DNA of 64,000 nucleotides from Dechloromonas sp. ZY10. Its GTDB lineage: Bacteria > Pseudomonadota > Gammaproteobacteria > Burkholderiales > Rhodocyclaceae. The DNA lies in contig NZ_CP144212.1 in NCBI RefSeq assembly GCF_041378895.1, positions 895,001 through 959,000 of the forward strand. Reading direction: 5' to 3'. Below are positions 1 to 8,443 of the stretch, one piece after another (positions within the stretch are counted from its first letter, which is position 1; each line of letters begins with the position of its first letter). Under the pieces are notes generated by a model that searched no databases, was not told the origin of the DNA, and saw only the letters and a list, made by a program, of their open reading frames with translations. Made by a program: the position numbers and the translations under genes.

Positions 1-1
1 A

Positions 2-130
2 AAATTTCATCCATTGATGAATGGAGATTCGCTGTTATTTGCGGGACATTCAGAAAGTTTTTTGCATGCCGCTGATCTTTTTAAGTCCTTGGGCAAGACA
101 GTCTATGCTCCCGTTGGCAAGGGTGTATGA
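2..130 (+). CDS. cheR: CheR chemotaxis methyltransferase, C-terminal end only
   Basis: The first 42 codons in frame belong to a gene that begins before the window. They read as the end of a CheR, the SAM-dependent enzyme that methylates glutamates on chemoreceptors: the stretch LLFAGHSESF matches the conserved GHSE segment of the family, and the tail KTVYAPVGKGV matches the usual KTVYxxx ending. The stop codon overlaps the start of cheD in an ATGA junction (127-130), so the two are translationally coupled. Seen: the motif and overlap. Inferred: the identity of the missing part. Confidence 0.8.
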   Translation, partial: KFHPLMNGDSLLFAGHSESFLHAADLFKSLGKTVYAPVGKGV

Positions 131-741
131 CAATGCCAATATTGAATGCTGGTCAGCATTTTGCAACTAATAGGTACCATGATCGGCATTTTGGGAAGGA
201 AGCCGCAAAGATACTTCCCGGTGAGTATTTTGTTGCCAATGATGGCATGCTTTTGGTCACTGTCCTTGGTTCTTGTATTGCAGCCTGTATTCGCGATCCC
301 GTCGTTGGTATTGGAGGGATGAACCACTTTATGCTACCGGATGATGGCGTCAAAGGTACGGTAGCAGCTTCGGCCCGCTATGGGACATATGCCATGGAGT
401 TGCTCATTAATCATTTGCTGAAGCTTGGCGCAAAAAGAGAACGCCTAGAAGCAAAATTGTTTGGTGGTGGGGCCGTTATGGCCAGTCTGGCGAGCAGCAA
501 CGTGGGGGTGCGGAATGCTGCTTTTGCCCTTGATTTTTTGGCGACCGAGGGTATTCCAGTCATTGCGAAGGACTTGTTGGAATCATATCCAAGGAAAGTC
601 TATTATTTCACTGATTCTGGGCGGGTACTTGTTAAAAAGCTTAATCGGGTACATAACGATACCCTTTATTCTCGTGAGGCTACTTATAAAGCTAGCCTTG
701 CCAAAGCTCCGGTCGCTGGCGATGTTGAATTGTTTGTTTAG
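127..741 (+). CDS. cheD: Chemoreceptor glutamine deamidase CheD
   Basis: CheD deamidates specific glutamines on methyl-accepting chemotaxis proteins and can bind CheC or CheY in other systems. The 204-residue product carries the family signature VTVLGSCIAACIRD with catalytic Cys50, followed by the histidine of GIGGMNHFMLP (His67), the two key residues of the thiol-hydrolase site. Length is normal for the family. The start overlaps the cheR stop, and cheB follows after 21 bp, so cheR-cheD-cheB form one adaptation module acting on receptors at the membrane. Confidence 0.95.
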   Translation: MTMPILNAGQHFATNRYHDRHFGKEAAKILPGEYFVANDGMLLVTVLGSCIAACIRDPVVGIGGMNHFMLPDDGVKGTVAASARYGTYAMELLINHLLKLGAKRERLEAKLFGGGAVMASLASSNVGVRNAAFALDFLATEGIPVIAKDLLESYPRKVYYFTDSGRVLVKKLNRVHNDTLYSREATYKASLAKAPVAGDVELFV

Positions 742-762
742 TGAAAGGGAGTTTGTCTGGCA

Positions 763-1815
763 ATGAAAACCAAGGTTTTGGTAGTTGATGACTCTGCATT
801 GATGCGAGGCTTGCTTGCGGAAATGATTTCGCAGGCTCCGGACATGGAGGTGGTTGGTGCTGCGCCCGATGCCCAAGTTGCCCGAGAGATGATCAAAGCA
901 CTGAATCCCGATGTGTTGACGCTTGATGTGCAGATGCCAAAGATGGATGGCTTGGAGTTTTTGGATCGTCTGATGAGGCTTCGTCCTATGCCAGTCGTCA
1001 TGGTTTCCGCATACACACAAGCGGGTTCCGATACTACTTTACGAGCCCTTGAACTTGGCGCTGTTGACTTTATTGGTAAGCCAAAGGCTGACGGCTTGCG
1101 GAGTATGGAGGAATATGCAGACGAACTGATCGAGAAAATTCGGGCCGCTAAGTCCGCACGTTTGCGTCGAGCCGTGTCTAATTCAAGTGCTGCTCAAATG
1201 CGTCCTGCGCCACTGAAAAACTCGGGTTCTTTGGGTTGGAACGGAAAAATTGTTTTTCTTGGGGCATCAACAGGCGGGACAGAAGCGATCAAGGAGTTTT
1301 TGCTGGGAATGCCTCCTGATTGCCCTCCTATATTAATAGTTCAGCATATGCCAGAGGCGTTTACTGCTTCTTTTGCCAAGCGATTGGATGGACTGTGTGC
1401 GCCAGCAGTTATCGAAGCCAAAGGGGGCGAAAAAGTTGAGTCAGGTCGAGTCTTGATCGCACCCGGACACTCGCATATGCAAATTGCTCGATCGGGAGGC
1501 GGTGGGTTTGTGGTGGAGTTGTTGGCGACGCCGCCGGTTAATCGGCATCGCCCCGCTGTTGATGTGTTGTTCGATTCTGCTGCAGGATTGGCTGGCAACA
1601 AGGCAGTTGGCGTTATATTGACGGGAATGGGCAAAGACGGTGCGGCGGGGCTACTTCGTATGAGGCAGGCTGGGGCGAGAACTTTTGGTCAGGACGAGCA
1701 GAGTTGTGTAGTGTACGGGATGCCGCGGGAAGCTTTCGCAATCGGTGCGGTTGAAGAGCAGTGTGCTCTTGATGAGATGGCGAAGCGGGTCATCCAGGCT
1801 TGTGCCACACGTTGA
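763..1815 (+). CDS. cheB: Protein-glutamate methylesterase CheB
   Basis: CheB removes receptor methyl groups when phosphorylated by CheA, opposing CheR. The 350-residue product has an N-terminal receiver domain (about 1-125) with phosphoacceptor Asp55 in [13 protein letters not shown], a linker of about 30 residues, and a C-terminal methylesterase domain. The catalytic triad is visible: Ser169 in [10 protein letters not shown], His195 in IVQHMPEAF and Asp292 in GMGKDGAAG. Length and domain order are typical. It follows cheD closely in the same operon. Confidence 0.97.
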   Translation: MKTKVLVVDDSALMRGLLAEMISQAPDMEVVGAAPDAQVAREMIKALNPDVLTLDVQMPKMDGLEFLDRLMRLRPMPVVMVSAYTQAGSDTTLRALELGAVDFIGKPKADGLRSMEEYADELIEKIRAAKSARLRRAVSNSSAAQMRPAPLKNSGSLGWNGKIVFLGASTGGTEAIKEFLLGMPPDCPPILIVQHMPEAFTASFAKRLDGLCAPAVIEAKGGEKVESGRVLIAPGHSHMQIARSGGGGFVVELLATPPVNRHRPAVDVLFDSAAGLAGNKAVGVILTGMGKDGAAGLLRMRQAGARTFGQDEQSCVVYGMPREAFAIGAVEEQCALDEMAKRVIQACATR

Positions 1816-1887
1816 AGGGCTGGCTAGCGTTTGTTGTACCGAAGAGATACAAGTTAAACTTACAAAGCGTTTTTTTTAGAGTTGATC

Positions 1888-2193
1888 ATGCAAGCAAATG
1901 TATCCAAAGACACGGGTAAGGCCACGATCAAGTTGAGTGGTCGTTTTGACTTTAATACTCACAGAGAGTTTCGCGGGGCTTATGAGCCGCTAGTTGCTGA
2001 CGCCGATGTGCGTTGTGTGGTAGTCGATTTTGCTTCGGTCGACTACCTTGATAGCTCGGCATTAGGAATGTTGTTGATGCTGAGGGATAAACTCAACGGT
2101 GTGGGTAAAGAGGTTGCTCTGATTGGTGTTAAAGGAAATGTGAAGCAGGTGTTGGACATTGCCAATTTCGGCAAGCTGTTTTCCATATCCTGA
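1888..2193 (+). CDS. STAS-domain protein (anti-sigma factor antagonist type)
   Basis: A single STAS domain of 101 residues, similar to SpoIIAA-type anti-anti-sigma factors. The phosphorylatable serine region is present as VDYLDSSALGMLLML (Ser56). I start it at the ATG at 1888; a TTG six bases earlier is in frame but less likely. It lies between cheB and the cheV genes with about 70 bp of leader before it. STAS proteins near chemotaxis or flagellar genes normally act by reversible serine phosphorylation and partner switching, but no HATPase-type serine kinase is encoded in this window, so the partner is unknown. Confidence 0.85.
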   Translation: MQANVSKDTGKATIKLSGRFDFNTHREFRGAYEPLVADADVRCVVVDFASVDYLDSSALGMLLMLRDKLNGVGKEVALIGVKGNVKQVLDIANFGKLFSIS

Positions 2194-2251
2194 TAGAGCT
2201 ATTGCCGGGTCGGCATCAGGGGATGTCAGACGTTGATGCGCGAGGGATGCT

Positions 2252-3217
2252 ATGTCCGAACTGCTAAAAAATATTGATGCAAGAACTAAGCTTGCTGGTA
2301 CTAATAAGCTTGAAATCCTTCTGTTTTTCTTGGGGGTTGATCAGCGGACCGGGCGGCGTGAGACTTACGGCATTAATGTCTTCAAGGTGCGTGAGGTGAT
2401 GCGCACACCTAAAATTACTGCGGCCCCAGAAATGCCTTCATCTGTTGAAGGGATGGTAAGTCTGAGAGGTACGCTGGTCCCAGTGATCGACCTTGCAAAA
2501 TATACCGGCGTGTCGTCAGACTCTCCCCGAGAAATTATGATTGTTACCGAATATAACGGTCATACCCAAGGGTTTCTGGTTGAGGGGGTGGATACCATTT
2601 TGCGGTTGGATTGGAGCAAAATGCGCGTTCCTCCTGAGATGCTGGTGGCTCAAACAGGTGGCTTGGTTACTGCCGTTACAGAATTGGAAGACGGTCGATT
2701 AGTGATGATGATGGATGTCGAAAAGGTACTATCCGAGACGACTAATATTGATCACGAAATAATGTATCGCGGTGTCGTTACGGTTAATAACCCAGAAGCT
2801 ACCGTTTTTTATTGTGATGATTCGAGTGTTGCTCGTAAACAGATCGAGCGAACCCTTGCCGCTATGGGGGTAAAGGGTGTTGCGGCCGTTAATGGTCGCC
2901 AGATGTGGGAAGAAATGGAGAAGGTAGCCAACTATGCTACTGCTGTAGGTAAACCGGTTGTCTCTTTTATCAATCTGGTGTTGACTGATATTGAAATGCC
3001 GGAGATGGATGGCTACATTCTGACCAAGAGAATTAAGTCGGATCCCCGCTTCGCCGGGGTGCCAGTTGTAATGCATTCGTCGCTCTCGGGGATGTCAAAT
3101 CAGAAACTTGGCGAGTCCGTTGGTGTTGATGAATACGTTCCCAAATTTGAACCACAGCGTTTATCGGAAACCTTGGCTCGGCGCTTGGGGAAAGCGCTTG
3201 AGTCGCTCGAACAATAG
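2252..3217 (+). CDS. cheV: CheV-type coupling protein (CheW-REC), first copy
   Basis: CheV couples chemoreceptors to CheA like CheW and has a phosphorylatable receiver that tunes adaptation. The 321-residue product has a CheW-like domain (about 15-165, with YGINVFKVREVMRTP and SLRGTLVPVIDL) followed by a receiver domain (about 183-310) with phosphoacceptor Asp246 in LTDIEMPEMDG and acidic pair Asp189/Asp190. It has a short insertion (DQRTGRRET) in the CheW part that the second copy lacks. It sits 15 bp before a paralogue with identical architecture, indicating tandem duplication. Confidence 0.9.
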   Translation: MSELLKNIDARTKLAGTNKLEILLFFLGVDQRTGRRETYGINVFKVREVMRTPKITAAPEMPSSVEGMVSLRGTLVPVIDLAKYTGVSSDSPREIMIVTEYNGHTQGFLVEGVDTILRLDWSKMRVPPEMLVAQTGGLVTAVTELEDGRLVMMMDVEKVLSETTNIDHEIMYRGVVTVNNPEATVFYCDDSSVARKQIERTLAAMGVKGVAAVNGRQMWEEMEKVANYATAVGKPVVSFINLVLTDIEMPEMDGYILTKRIKSDPRFAGVPVVMHSSLSGMSNQKLGESVGVDEYVPKFEPQRLSETLARRLGKALESLEQ

Positions 3218-3232
3218 ACTACCCTGGGGCGG

Positions 3233-4177
3233 ATGCTTATGAACGCATTGGAGAGCAAGAACTTGCTGGAGGGGGTTGATGCTCGCACCCGCCTTGCTGG
3301 TTCAAATAAAATGGAAATCCTGCTGTTCTCGCTGGGAACGAGGGAAATTTTCGGCATCAATGTATTTAAAGTCAGGGAAGTTGGGCGGACGCCCCACATT
3401 ACCAAGACACCAAATATGCCGCGGGGAGTTGAAGGGCTGATCTCCCTACGAGGTAATGTAATACCCGTGCTTTCCCTAGCTCCCTTCCTGCAACTTGATG
3501 GGACTCCGCCTGGATTGGGTAAAACCATGATGGTTGCAGAGTACTCAAAACGAACGCTGGGGTTTCTTGTCCACGAAGTGGATCGAATCATCCGTGTGGA
3601 TTGGGATCGAGTAAAAGCTCCTGAAAGTGTTTTGTCCGCGAATCAGGGATTGATTACTGCAGTAATTGAGCTCGAAGGTGGCGGCTTGGTTTCCATACTC
3701 GATGTTGAGCAAATTCTGGCAAATGCATTCGGTGAGGCAATGATCATTGATATCCAGCCGGCCCGAATTGAAGGAGATGCCAGCATTTTCTTTGTTGATG
3801 ACTCAATTGTTGCCCGGAGAAAGATTTCCGAGGTTCTCGACAAGTTGGGGGTTCGTCACAAGCACGCTACGAATGGCTTGGAGGCTTGGACCAGGTTGCA
3901 AGGGATAGCCGCCCATACACAGCAGGTTGGGATCAGCATGAGAGATGAAATACGGCTAATCTTGGTTGATGCGGAAATGCCAGAAATGGATGGTTATGTT
4001 TTGACCAAAAATATTAAGGCGGATCCACGATTCGATGGTGTTCCTGTTGTAATGCATTCTTCACTTTCTTCGGAGGCAAACCGTGCCATGGGCAAATCAG
4101 TGGGAGTGGATGCTTACGTTGCAAAATTTGATGCCGAGGCACTCGCAGATACCTTGAGGCCGTTGCTTGAGCGTTGA
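3233..4177 (+). CDS. cheV: CheV-type coupling protein (CheW-REC), second copy
   Basis: The 314-residue paralogue of the preceding gene has a CheW-like domain (about 20-170; FGINVFKVREVGRTP, SLRGNVIPVLSL) and a C-terminal receiver (about 183-310) with phosphoacceptor Asp246 in LVDAEMPEMDG. The two copies align throughout, including the MHSSLSS segment of the receiver, but differ in surface positions, so they are likely specialised for different receptors or signals. An in-frame ATG two codons downstream of the chosen start is an alternative. No separate cheW is present in this window; these proteins may supply the coupling function. Confidence 0.9.
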   Translation: MLMNALESKNLLEGVDARTRLAGSNKMEILLFSLGTREIFGINVFKVREVGRTPHITKTPNMPRGVEGLISLRGNVIPVLSLAPFLQLDGTPPGLGKTMMVAEYSKRTLGFLVHEVDRIIRVDWDRVKAPESVLSANQGLITAVIELEGGGLVSILDVEQILANAFGEAMIIDIQPARIEGDASIFFVDDSIVARRKISEVLDKLGVRHKHATNGLEAWTRLQGIAAHTQQVGISMRDEIRLILVDAEMPEMDGYVLTKNIKADPRFDGVPVVMHSSLSSEANRAMGKSVGVDAYVAKFDAEALADTLRPLLER

Positions 4178-4215
4178 TCTGGCAATTACGGTTAAATGTA
4201 AGTTTGGAGTATTAG

Positions 4216-4611
4216 ATGGCTGCTGATCCTAAAATGCGGTTTTTGGTGGTTGATGATTTTTCAACCATGCGGCGGATTGTTCGAAATTTGCTCAAAGAGT
4301 TGGGCTTTACCAATGTGGATGAGGCCGAGGATGGGGCCATCGCGCTGCAGAAGCTACAGTCAGGTGGATTCGAGTTCGTGGTGACAGACTGGAATATGCC
4401 GAATATGGATGGGCTGACCTTGCTGCAGACAATTAGGTCGACCCCGAATCTGAAGCACCTGCCTGTACTAATGATCACGGCAGAAGCAAAAAAGGAAAAC
4501 ATTATTGCCGCAGCGCAGGCTGGTGCTAGTGGCTACATTGTTAAGCCTTTTACAGCCGGGACGTTGTCAGAAAAATTGACGAAGATTTTCGAGAAAATGG
4601 GAAAAGCTTGA
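4216..4611 (+). CDS. cheY: Chemotaxis response regulator CheY
   Basis: A single receiver domain of 131 residues that, when phosphorylated by CheA, binds FliM at the motor switch and changes rotation. All receiver hallmarks are present: Asp13/Asp14 in VVDDFST, phosphoacceptor Asp58 in [12 protein letters not shown], Thr88 in LMITAEA and Lys110 in YIVKPF. The sequence closely follows the classical enteric CheY pattern. It precedes cheZ, the usual arrangement in proteobacteria whose CheY-P is dephosphorylated by CheZ. Confidence 0.97.
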   Translation: MAADPKMRFLVVDDFSTMRRIVRNLLKELGFTNVDEAEDGAIALQKLQSGGFEFVVTDWNMPNMDGLTLLQTIRSTPNLKHLPVLMITAEAKKENIIAAAQAGASGYIVKPFTAGTLSEKLTKIFEKMGKA

Positions 4612-4712
4612 TACTTTCCAATTTTTTGACTTTGTTCACTTATAAATATTGATACAAGGCTTTTTTCTTTGCTTCGTCGCTTGGAAATTTGGGTATCAGT
4701 AAAGGATTTCTT

Positions 4713-5597
4713 ATGGCTGCAACCAACGACACCCCTGATTTAGAGGCCTTGTTTGATTCCATCGCTGCCACGTCGACGGTTTCCGTTGCGGCTCCCCCTC
4801 TCGCTTCCTCTCCAGTCTTGGCTGCTGCTCCGGCAGGCCGGACTGCTAGTACCGAAGTCGGCGACAATGAGGAATTGCAGGAGTTGTTCGACAGTTTGTG
4901 TGCGGCCAACACTGATGTGCCTGTTGCCAATCAGAGCGAGCTAGGAATTGCAGGGGGGCTCGAGGAGGGTGATTCTGATGCTTGGCCGAAGCAAGAGGTC
5001 GTTTTCAATCAGATTGGCCAGATGGCTAGGTCGTTGCACGATACCATTTGCGGCCTAGGCTACGACAAGCTTATCGAAACGGCTGTGTCAGCGATTCCTG
5101 ATGCAAAAGATAGGCTTGCGTACGTGGCAAATCTAACAGAGCAGGCCGCTTGCAGGGTTCTTAATGCGACAGATGTTGCCGTTCCTGTCGTGGATAAAAT
5201 TGTCGGTTCGACCAACTCTATTGCGGATCGGTGGGATTTGCTCTTCGATAATCGGTTGAGTGTTTCCGAGTTCAAGGCTCTGGCAGAAGAAACTCGGCGC
5301 TTTCTGCGCCAAGATATTCCGCAAAATGCAGAAATCCTTCATGCCCAGTTGACTGAAATTATGATGGCTCAAGATTTTCAGGATTTGACTGGGCAGGTGA
5401 TTAAAAAGATCGGAATCCTTGCTCAGGAATTGGAGGGGGGGTTGATGAAAGTTCTGTTGCAAGTCGTTCCCGAGACTAAGCGCACTGAAGAGGTTGAGAG
5501 TCTCATGAATGGCCCAGTGATAAATGCTGAAGGACGCAGTGACGTTGTTGTCAACCAAGAGCAGGTTGATGATCTGCTCGAAAGCCTTGGGTTCTGA
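4713..5597 (+). CDS. cheZ: CheY-P phosphatase CheZ
   Basis: CheZ dephosphorylates CheY-P. I start at the ATG at 4713, which follows AAAGGA by six bases; a TTG eight codons upstream is in frame. The product is 294 residues, longer than the roughly 214 of enteric CheZ because of an N-terminal extension of about 85 residues. The long helical core is present, with the catalytic Asp/Gln pair expected in MMAQDFQDLTGQVIKKI, and the C-terminal CheY-binding peptide is QVDDLLESLGF. The extension contains two further copies of a similar short motif (ALFDSI at 12-17 and ELFDSL at 57-62), discussed in the findings. Confidence 0.92.
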   Translation: MAATNDTPDLEALFDSIAATSTVSVAAPPLASSPVLAAAPAGRTASTEVGDNEELQELFDSLCAANTDVPVANQSELGIAGGLEEGDSDAWPKQEVVFNQIGQMARSLHDTICGLGYDKLIETAVSAIPDAKDRLAYVANLTEQAACRVLNATDVAVPVVDKIVGSTNSIADRWDLLFDNRLSVSEFKALAEETRRFLRQDIPQNAEILHAQLTEIMMAQDFQDLTGQVIKKIGILAQELEGGLMKVLLQVVPETKRTEEVESLMNGPVINAEGRSDVVVNQEQVDDLLESLGF

Positions 5598-5609
5598 AGG
5601 GGGGTAAAA

Positions 5610-7517
5610 ATGAGTGATTTTTCCGGGATGGAAGATCTGCTTCAGGATTTCTTACAGGAAGCGCATGACCTATTGTCGGATGTAGACAATAAGTTGGTTG
5701 ATCTCGAAAAGAATCCCGATGATCGGGGCTTGCTTAACGATATTTTTCGCGGTTTTCATACAATCAAGGGCGGGGCAGGGTTTCTTAATGCCACGGAACT
5801 GGTTACGCTATGTCATCTGACTGAAAACCTCTTTGATCGATTGAGGAACGCTGAGTTGGGTCTAACCCCCGAGTTGATGGATGTAATTATGGCCGCAACT
5901 CAGGGTGTTAGAGATATGTTTGGCGAGTTGGCTCAGTCCGTTCAGCCTCAGGCAGCGGATTCTGGAGTTATTTCGGCCTTACAAGGTGCGTTGAGTGGTG
6001 ATATGCCAGCGTCTCCTCAAGTTAGCGCTGCGGCACCCGTTGCTGTCGAGCATGAGGTCAGTCGAGTGGCAGCCGCAGAGCCTGACTGGGGTGTATTGCA
6101 CGCGGCCGTTTCGGGGGCTCAGGCTGCAGTTGCAATCCCCGCGCCTGCAACGGTTGCCCCTCTTCAGGTTGAGCCTTCTGCCCAAGTTGTTGTTGCGCCA
6201 GAGAGTGAAGTAAGTGCAGTCGGACAAGCAGCTTCTCCTTATGGTAGACGCGGAGGGGATCGTCCGGCTCCGACAGCATCTGCCGCGCGCCGAACTGATG
6301 ATCGAGGTCGCGAAAATACAATTCGAGTTGATACGGCACGGCTCGACCAGGTTTTGAATTTGTCTGGAGAAATAGGCCTGACAAAGAATCGGCTTACCAG
6401 TCTGCGAGCCGATATTTTGGCGGGTAAGAGCGATCCCGAAACTCTACATGCGCTTGATCAGGCTGTAAGCCAATTGGATCTTCTCGTTTCTGATTTGCAG
6501 AACTCTGTGATGAAGACGCGAATGCAGCCGATCGGCAGGCTTTTCCAAAAATATCCACGGATTGCCAGGGATTTGGCTCGGCAGCTAGGCAAAGACGTTG
6601 AATTAGTTTTGGCTGGTGAGGAAACTGAGGTCGATAAAACGATGATTGAGGATCTTGCAGATCCTCTCATCCACTTGATCCGTAACGCAGTTGATCATGG
6701 TGTCGAAATGCCCAACGAAAGACAGTTGTCGGGTAAGTCGGCAAAAAGCTTAGTGCGATTAGAGGCTAGACAGGAGGGTGATCATATTGTTTTGATCATT
6801 GCCGATGATGGTCGCGGCATGAGTGCAGAGAGGATTCGCGCGAAAGCAGTTGAGAAAGGACTGATTTCGGAAGAAGAGGCTAATACGCTCGATGAGCGTC
6901 AGAGTTTGAACCTGATATTTTTGCCGGGCTTCTCGACCAAGACCCAGATTTCCGATGTTTCCGGTCGGGGTGTTGGGATGGATGTGGTTAAAACTAACAT
7001 CCAGAAATTGAATGGGTCTATTGAAATCCGTTCAGAACCAGGAAAAGGTTCTGTTTTTATCATTTCTCTACCTTTGACGCTGGCAATTCTTCCCGTTTTG
7101 CTTGTGCTTCTTGGTGATCAGCCATTTGCTCTTCCCTTGTCACTTGTCAGGGAGATTCTGCCGATTGAGCAATCCCGAATTCAAGAAGTTGGCGGTAAGG
7201 AAACTCTAGTTGTTCGCGGTGAGGTGTTGCCAGTAATTTCGCTTGCTCGACTCCTTGGTTGGCCTCTTCGCAAATACCCCGAGTATGGCGTCTTTATGCA
7301 AACTGCTGAACGTAGCTTCATTTTGGGGGTTGATAGCTTTGCCGGGAGAGATGATGCGGTCATTAAGTCTCTCGAGGATTTTCGTCCGAAAGGAGTCGCG
7401 GGAGTTACTACGCTGTCGAACGGTCAAATTGTGCTAATTCTCGACATGAAGGAACTGTTGGCCGATTTGGGGCAGCATCCTGACGTTGGCAGTATGCGAG
7501 CTCTCGAGTTTGCTTAG
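5610..7517 (+). CDS. cheA: Chemotaxis histidine kinase CheA
   Basis: CheA autophosphorylates in response to receptors and passes phosphate to CheY, CheB and the CheV receivers. The 635-residue product has an HPt domain (about 5-105) with His50 in FRGFHTIKGGAGF, an Ala/Pro-rich linker (about 130-230), the dimerisation domain (about 235-300), the HATPase domain with HLIRNAVDHGVE (N box), DDGRGM (G1) and VSGRGVGMDVV (G2), and a C-terminal CheW-like P5 domain. I see no clear P2 CheY-binding domain in the linker. A strong ribosome-binding site (AAGGGGGG) precedes the start, and a terminator closes the operon. Confidence 0.96.
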   Translation: MSDFSGMEDLLQDFLQEAHDLLSDVDNKLVDLEKNPDDRGLLNDIFRGFHTIKGGAGFLNATELVTLCHLTENLFDRLRNAELGLTPELMDVIMAATQGVRDMFGELAQSVQPQAADSGVISALQGALSGDMPASPQVSAAAPVAVEHEVSRVAAAEPDWGVLHAAVSGAQAAVAIPAPATVAPLQVEPSAQVVVAPESEVSAVGQAASPYGRRGGDRPAPTASAARRTDDRGRENTIRVDTARLDQVLNLSGEIGLTKNRLTSLRADILAGKSDPETLHALDQAVSQLDLLVSDLQNSVMKTRMQPIGRLFQKYPRIARDLARQLGKDVELVLAGEETEVDKTMIEDLADPLIHLIRNAVDHGVEMPNERQLSGKSAKSLVRLEARQEGDHIVLIIADDGRGMSAERIRAKAVEKGLISEEEANTLDERQSLNLIFLPGFSTKTQISDVSGRGVGMDVVKTNIQKLNGSIEIRSEPGKGSVFIISLPLTLAILPVLLVLLGDQPFALPLSLVREILPIEQSRIQEVGGKETLVVRGEVLPVISLARLLGWPLRKYPEYGVFMQTAERSFILGVDSFAGRDDAVIKSLEDFRPKGVAGVTTLSNGQIVLILDMKELLADLGQHPDVGSMRALEFA

Positions 7518-7541
7518 GAAAGGTAAGTTAGCGGATTTGGG

Positions 7542-7587
7542 GTTTGCGAAAATCGGCCTCGTGGCCGATTCGCCAACTTTTTTTGTG
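7542..7587 (+). terminator. Rho-independent terminator after cheA
   Basis: The core stem ATCGGCC/GGCCGAT closes on a 3-4 base loop, extended by an imperfect outer stem (GTTTGCGA against TCGCCAAC), and is followed directly by a run of seven T. It lies 25 bp after the cheA stop and ends before the sigma-28 promoter of flgM, separating the chemotaxis operon from flgMN. Confidence 0.85.
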
Positions 7588-7595
7588 GTCAGCGC

Positions 7596-7622
7596 TAAAG
7601 TTAAATGACGCAGTGCCGTAAA
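7596..7622 (+). promoter_or_regulatory. Sigma-28 (FliA) promoter of flgMN
   Basis: TAAA at 7596-7599, a spacer of exactly 15 bases, then GCCGTAAA at 7615-7622, close to the FliA consensus TAAA-N15-GCCGATAA. The flgM start is 35 bp downstream. Placing the anti-sigma gene under its own sigma factor is the usual late-class feedback arrangement. Confidence 0.8.
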
Positions 7623-7656
7623 GCTATGTGTGCTTTGGTGTTTAAGGTTGGTAGTC

Positions 7657-7929
7657 ATGAAAATCGATTCCGCGTACAAGTACCCTACCACGGCGGCAGC
7701 TTCGCTGAAGCCGATCAGAGCTCAAGAGGGCTCGGATTCCTTGCCTTCTGAATCAGTTAACCTGGGAGGGGTTGCTGGTTTGGTTAATTCCACTGGTGGT
7801 GAATTTAATTCCGAAAAGGTGGATAGGATAAAAGCAGCCATTGCTCAGGGAAGCTTTTCAGTCAACTCGGCTGCAATTAGTGATCGTCTGTTGACTATGG
7901 CTAAGGAATTGTTAGCGCATGGACGATGA
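7657..7929 (+). CDS. flgM: Anti-sigma-28 factor FlgM
   Basis: FlgM binds and holds FliA inactive until it is exported through the finished hook-basal body. The 90-residue product has the expected unstructured N-terminal half and a C-terminal sigma-binding region containing FNSEKVDRIKAAIAQGSFSV and the final helix DRLLTMAKELL. I start at the ATG at 7657, 35 bp after the sigma-28 promoter; a GTG nine codons upstream would fall close to the promoter and is unlikely. The end overlaps flgN by 11 bp. Confidence 0.9.
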   Translation: MKIDSAYKYPTTAAASLKPIRAQEGSDSLPSESVNLGGVAGLVNSTGGEFNSEKVDRIKAAIAQGSFSVNSAAISDRLLTMAKELLAHGR

Positions 7930-8407
7930 GTATAAGGCCTTGCTCGAATTCCTCGGTAGCGAACTGAGTGTGGTTGCTGATTTCCTTGGGTTGCTTAAGG
8001 AAGAGGAAGTTGTATTGAACCAGGGTGAGCCTGATTTGCTTGAGGCTTTGATTGCGAGAAAGCAATTGGCTGTTTTGCAGTTGCAGCAACTGGAAGCCCA
8101 ACGTGAGGCGTTATTTCTGAAAGCAGGTCTACACACCAAGGATGATGATCCTTCGTCGCTCGCTTTTTCCGATTGCGGGGACTGGGCTGAGGATTTGGCT
8201 TTTGTTTGGAAATCGTTGCAAGACTTGGTACTTAGCATCCGTTCCCAGCATGAGTTGAACGGACAGTTGATAGCTGCTTATCAGCAAAAAAACAGTGTGG
8301 CCTTAAGCATCCTCCTGCAGGGAGTGGGGCAGGGTGATCTGAATTTATACAACAAAATTGGTACTGCTTCCCCATTCTCCAGTCGACGTTTGGTTGATTC
8401 TGCTTGA
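7919..8407 (+). CDS. flgN: Export chaperone FlgN for hook-associated proteins
   Basis: FlgN is a cytosolic chaperone for FlgK and FlgL. The 162-residue product is predicted mostly helical and coiled, with a long heptad-like segment around 40-75 (LLEALIARKQLAVLQLQQLE) typical of FlgN. It overlaps the end of flgM, the standard flgM-flgN pairing. It ends 36 bp from the convergent motD with no obvious terminator hairpin between them. Confidence 0.88.
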   Translation: MDDEYKALLEFLGSELSVVADFLGLLKEEEVVLNQGEPDLLEALIARKQLAVLQLQQLEAQREALFLKAGLHTKDDDPSSLAFSDCGDWAEDLAFVWKSLQDLVLSIRSQHELNGQLIAAYQQKNSVALSILLQGVGQGDLNLYNKIGTASPFSSRRLVDSA

Positions 8408-8443
8408 AGGTATATGGCCTAAAGTAGTATTTCTTGGCGTTGG

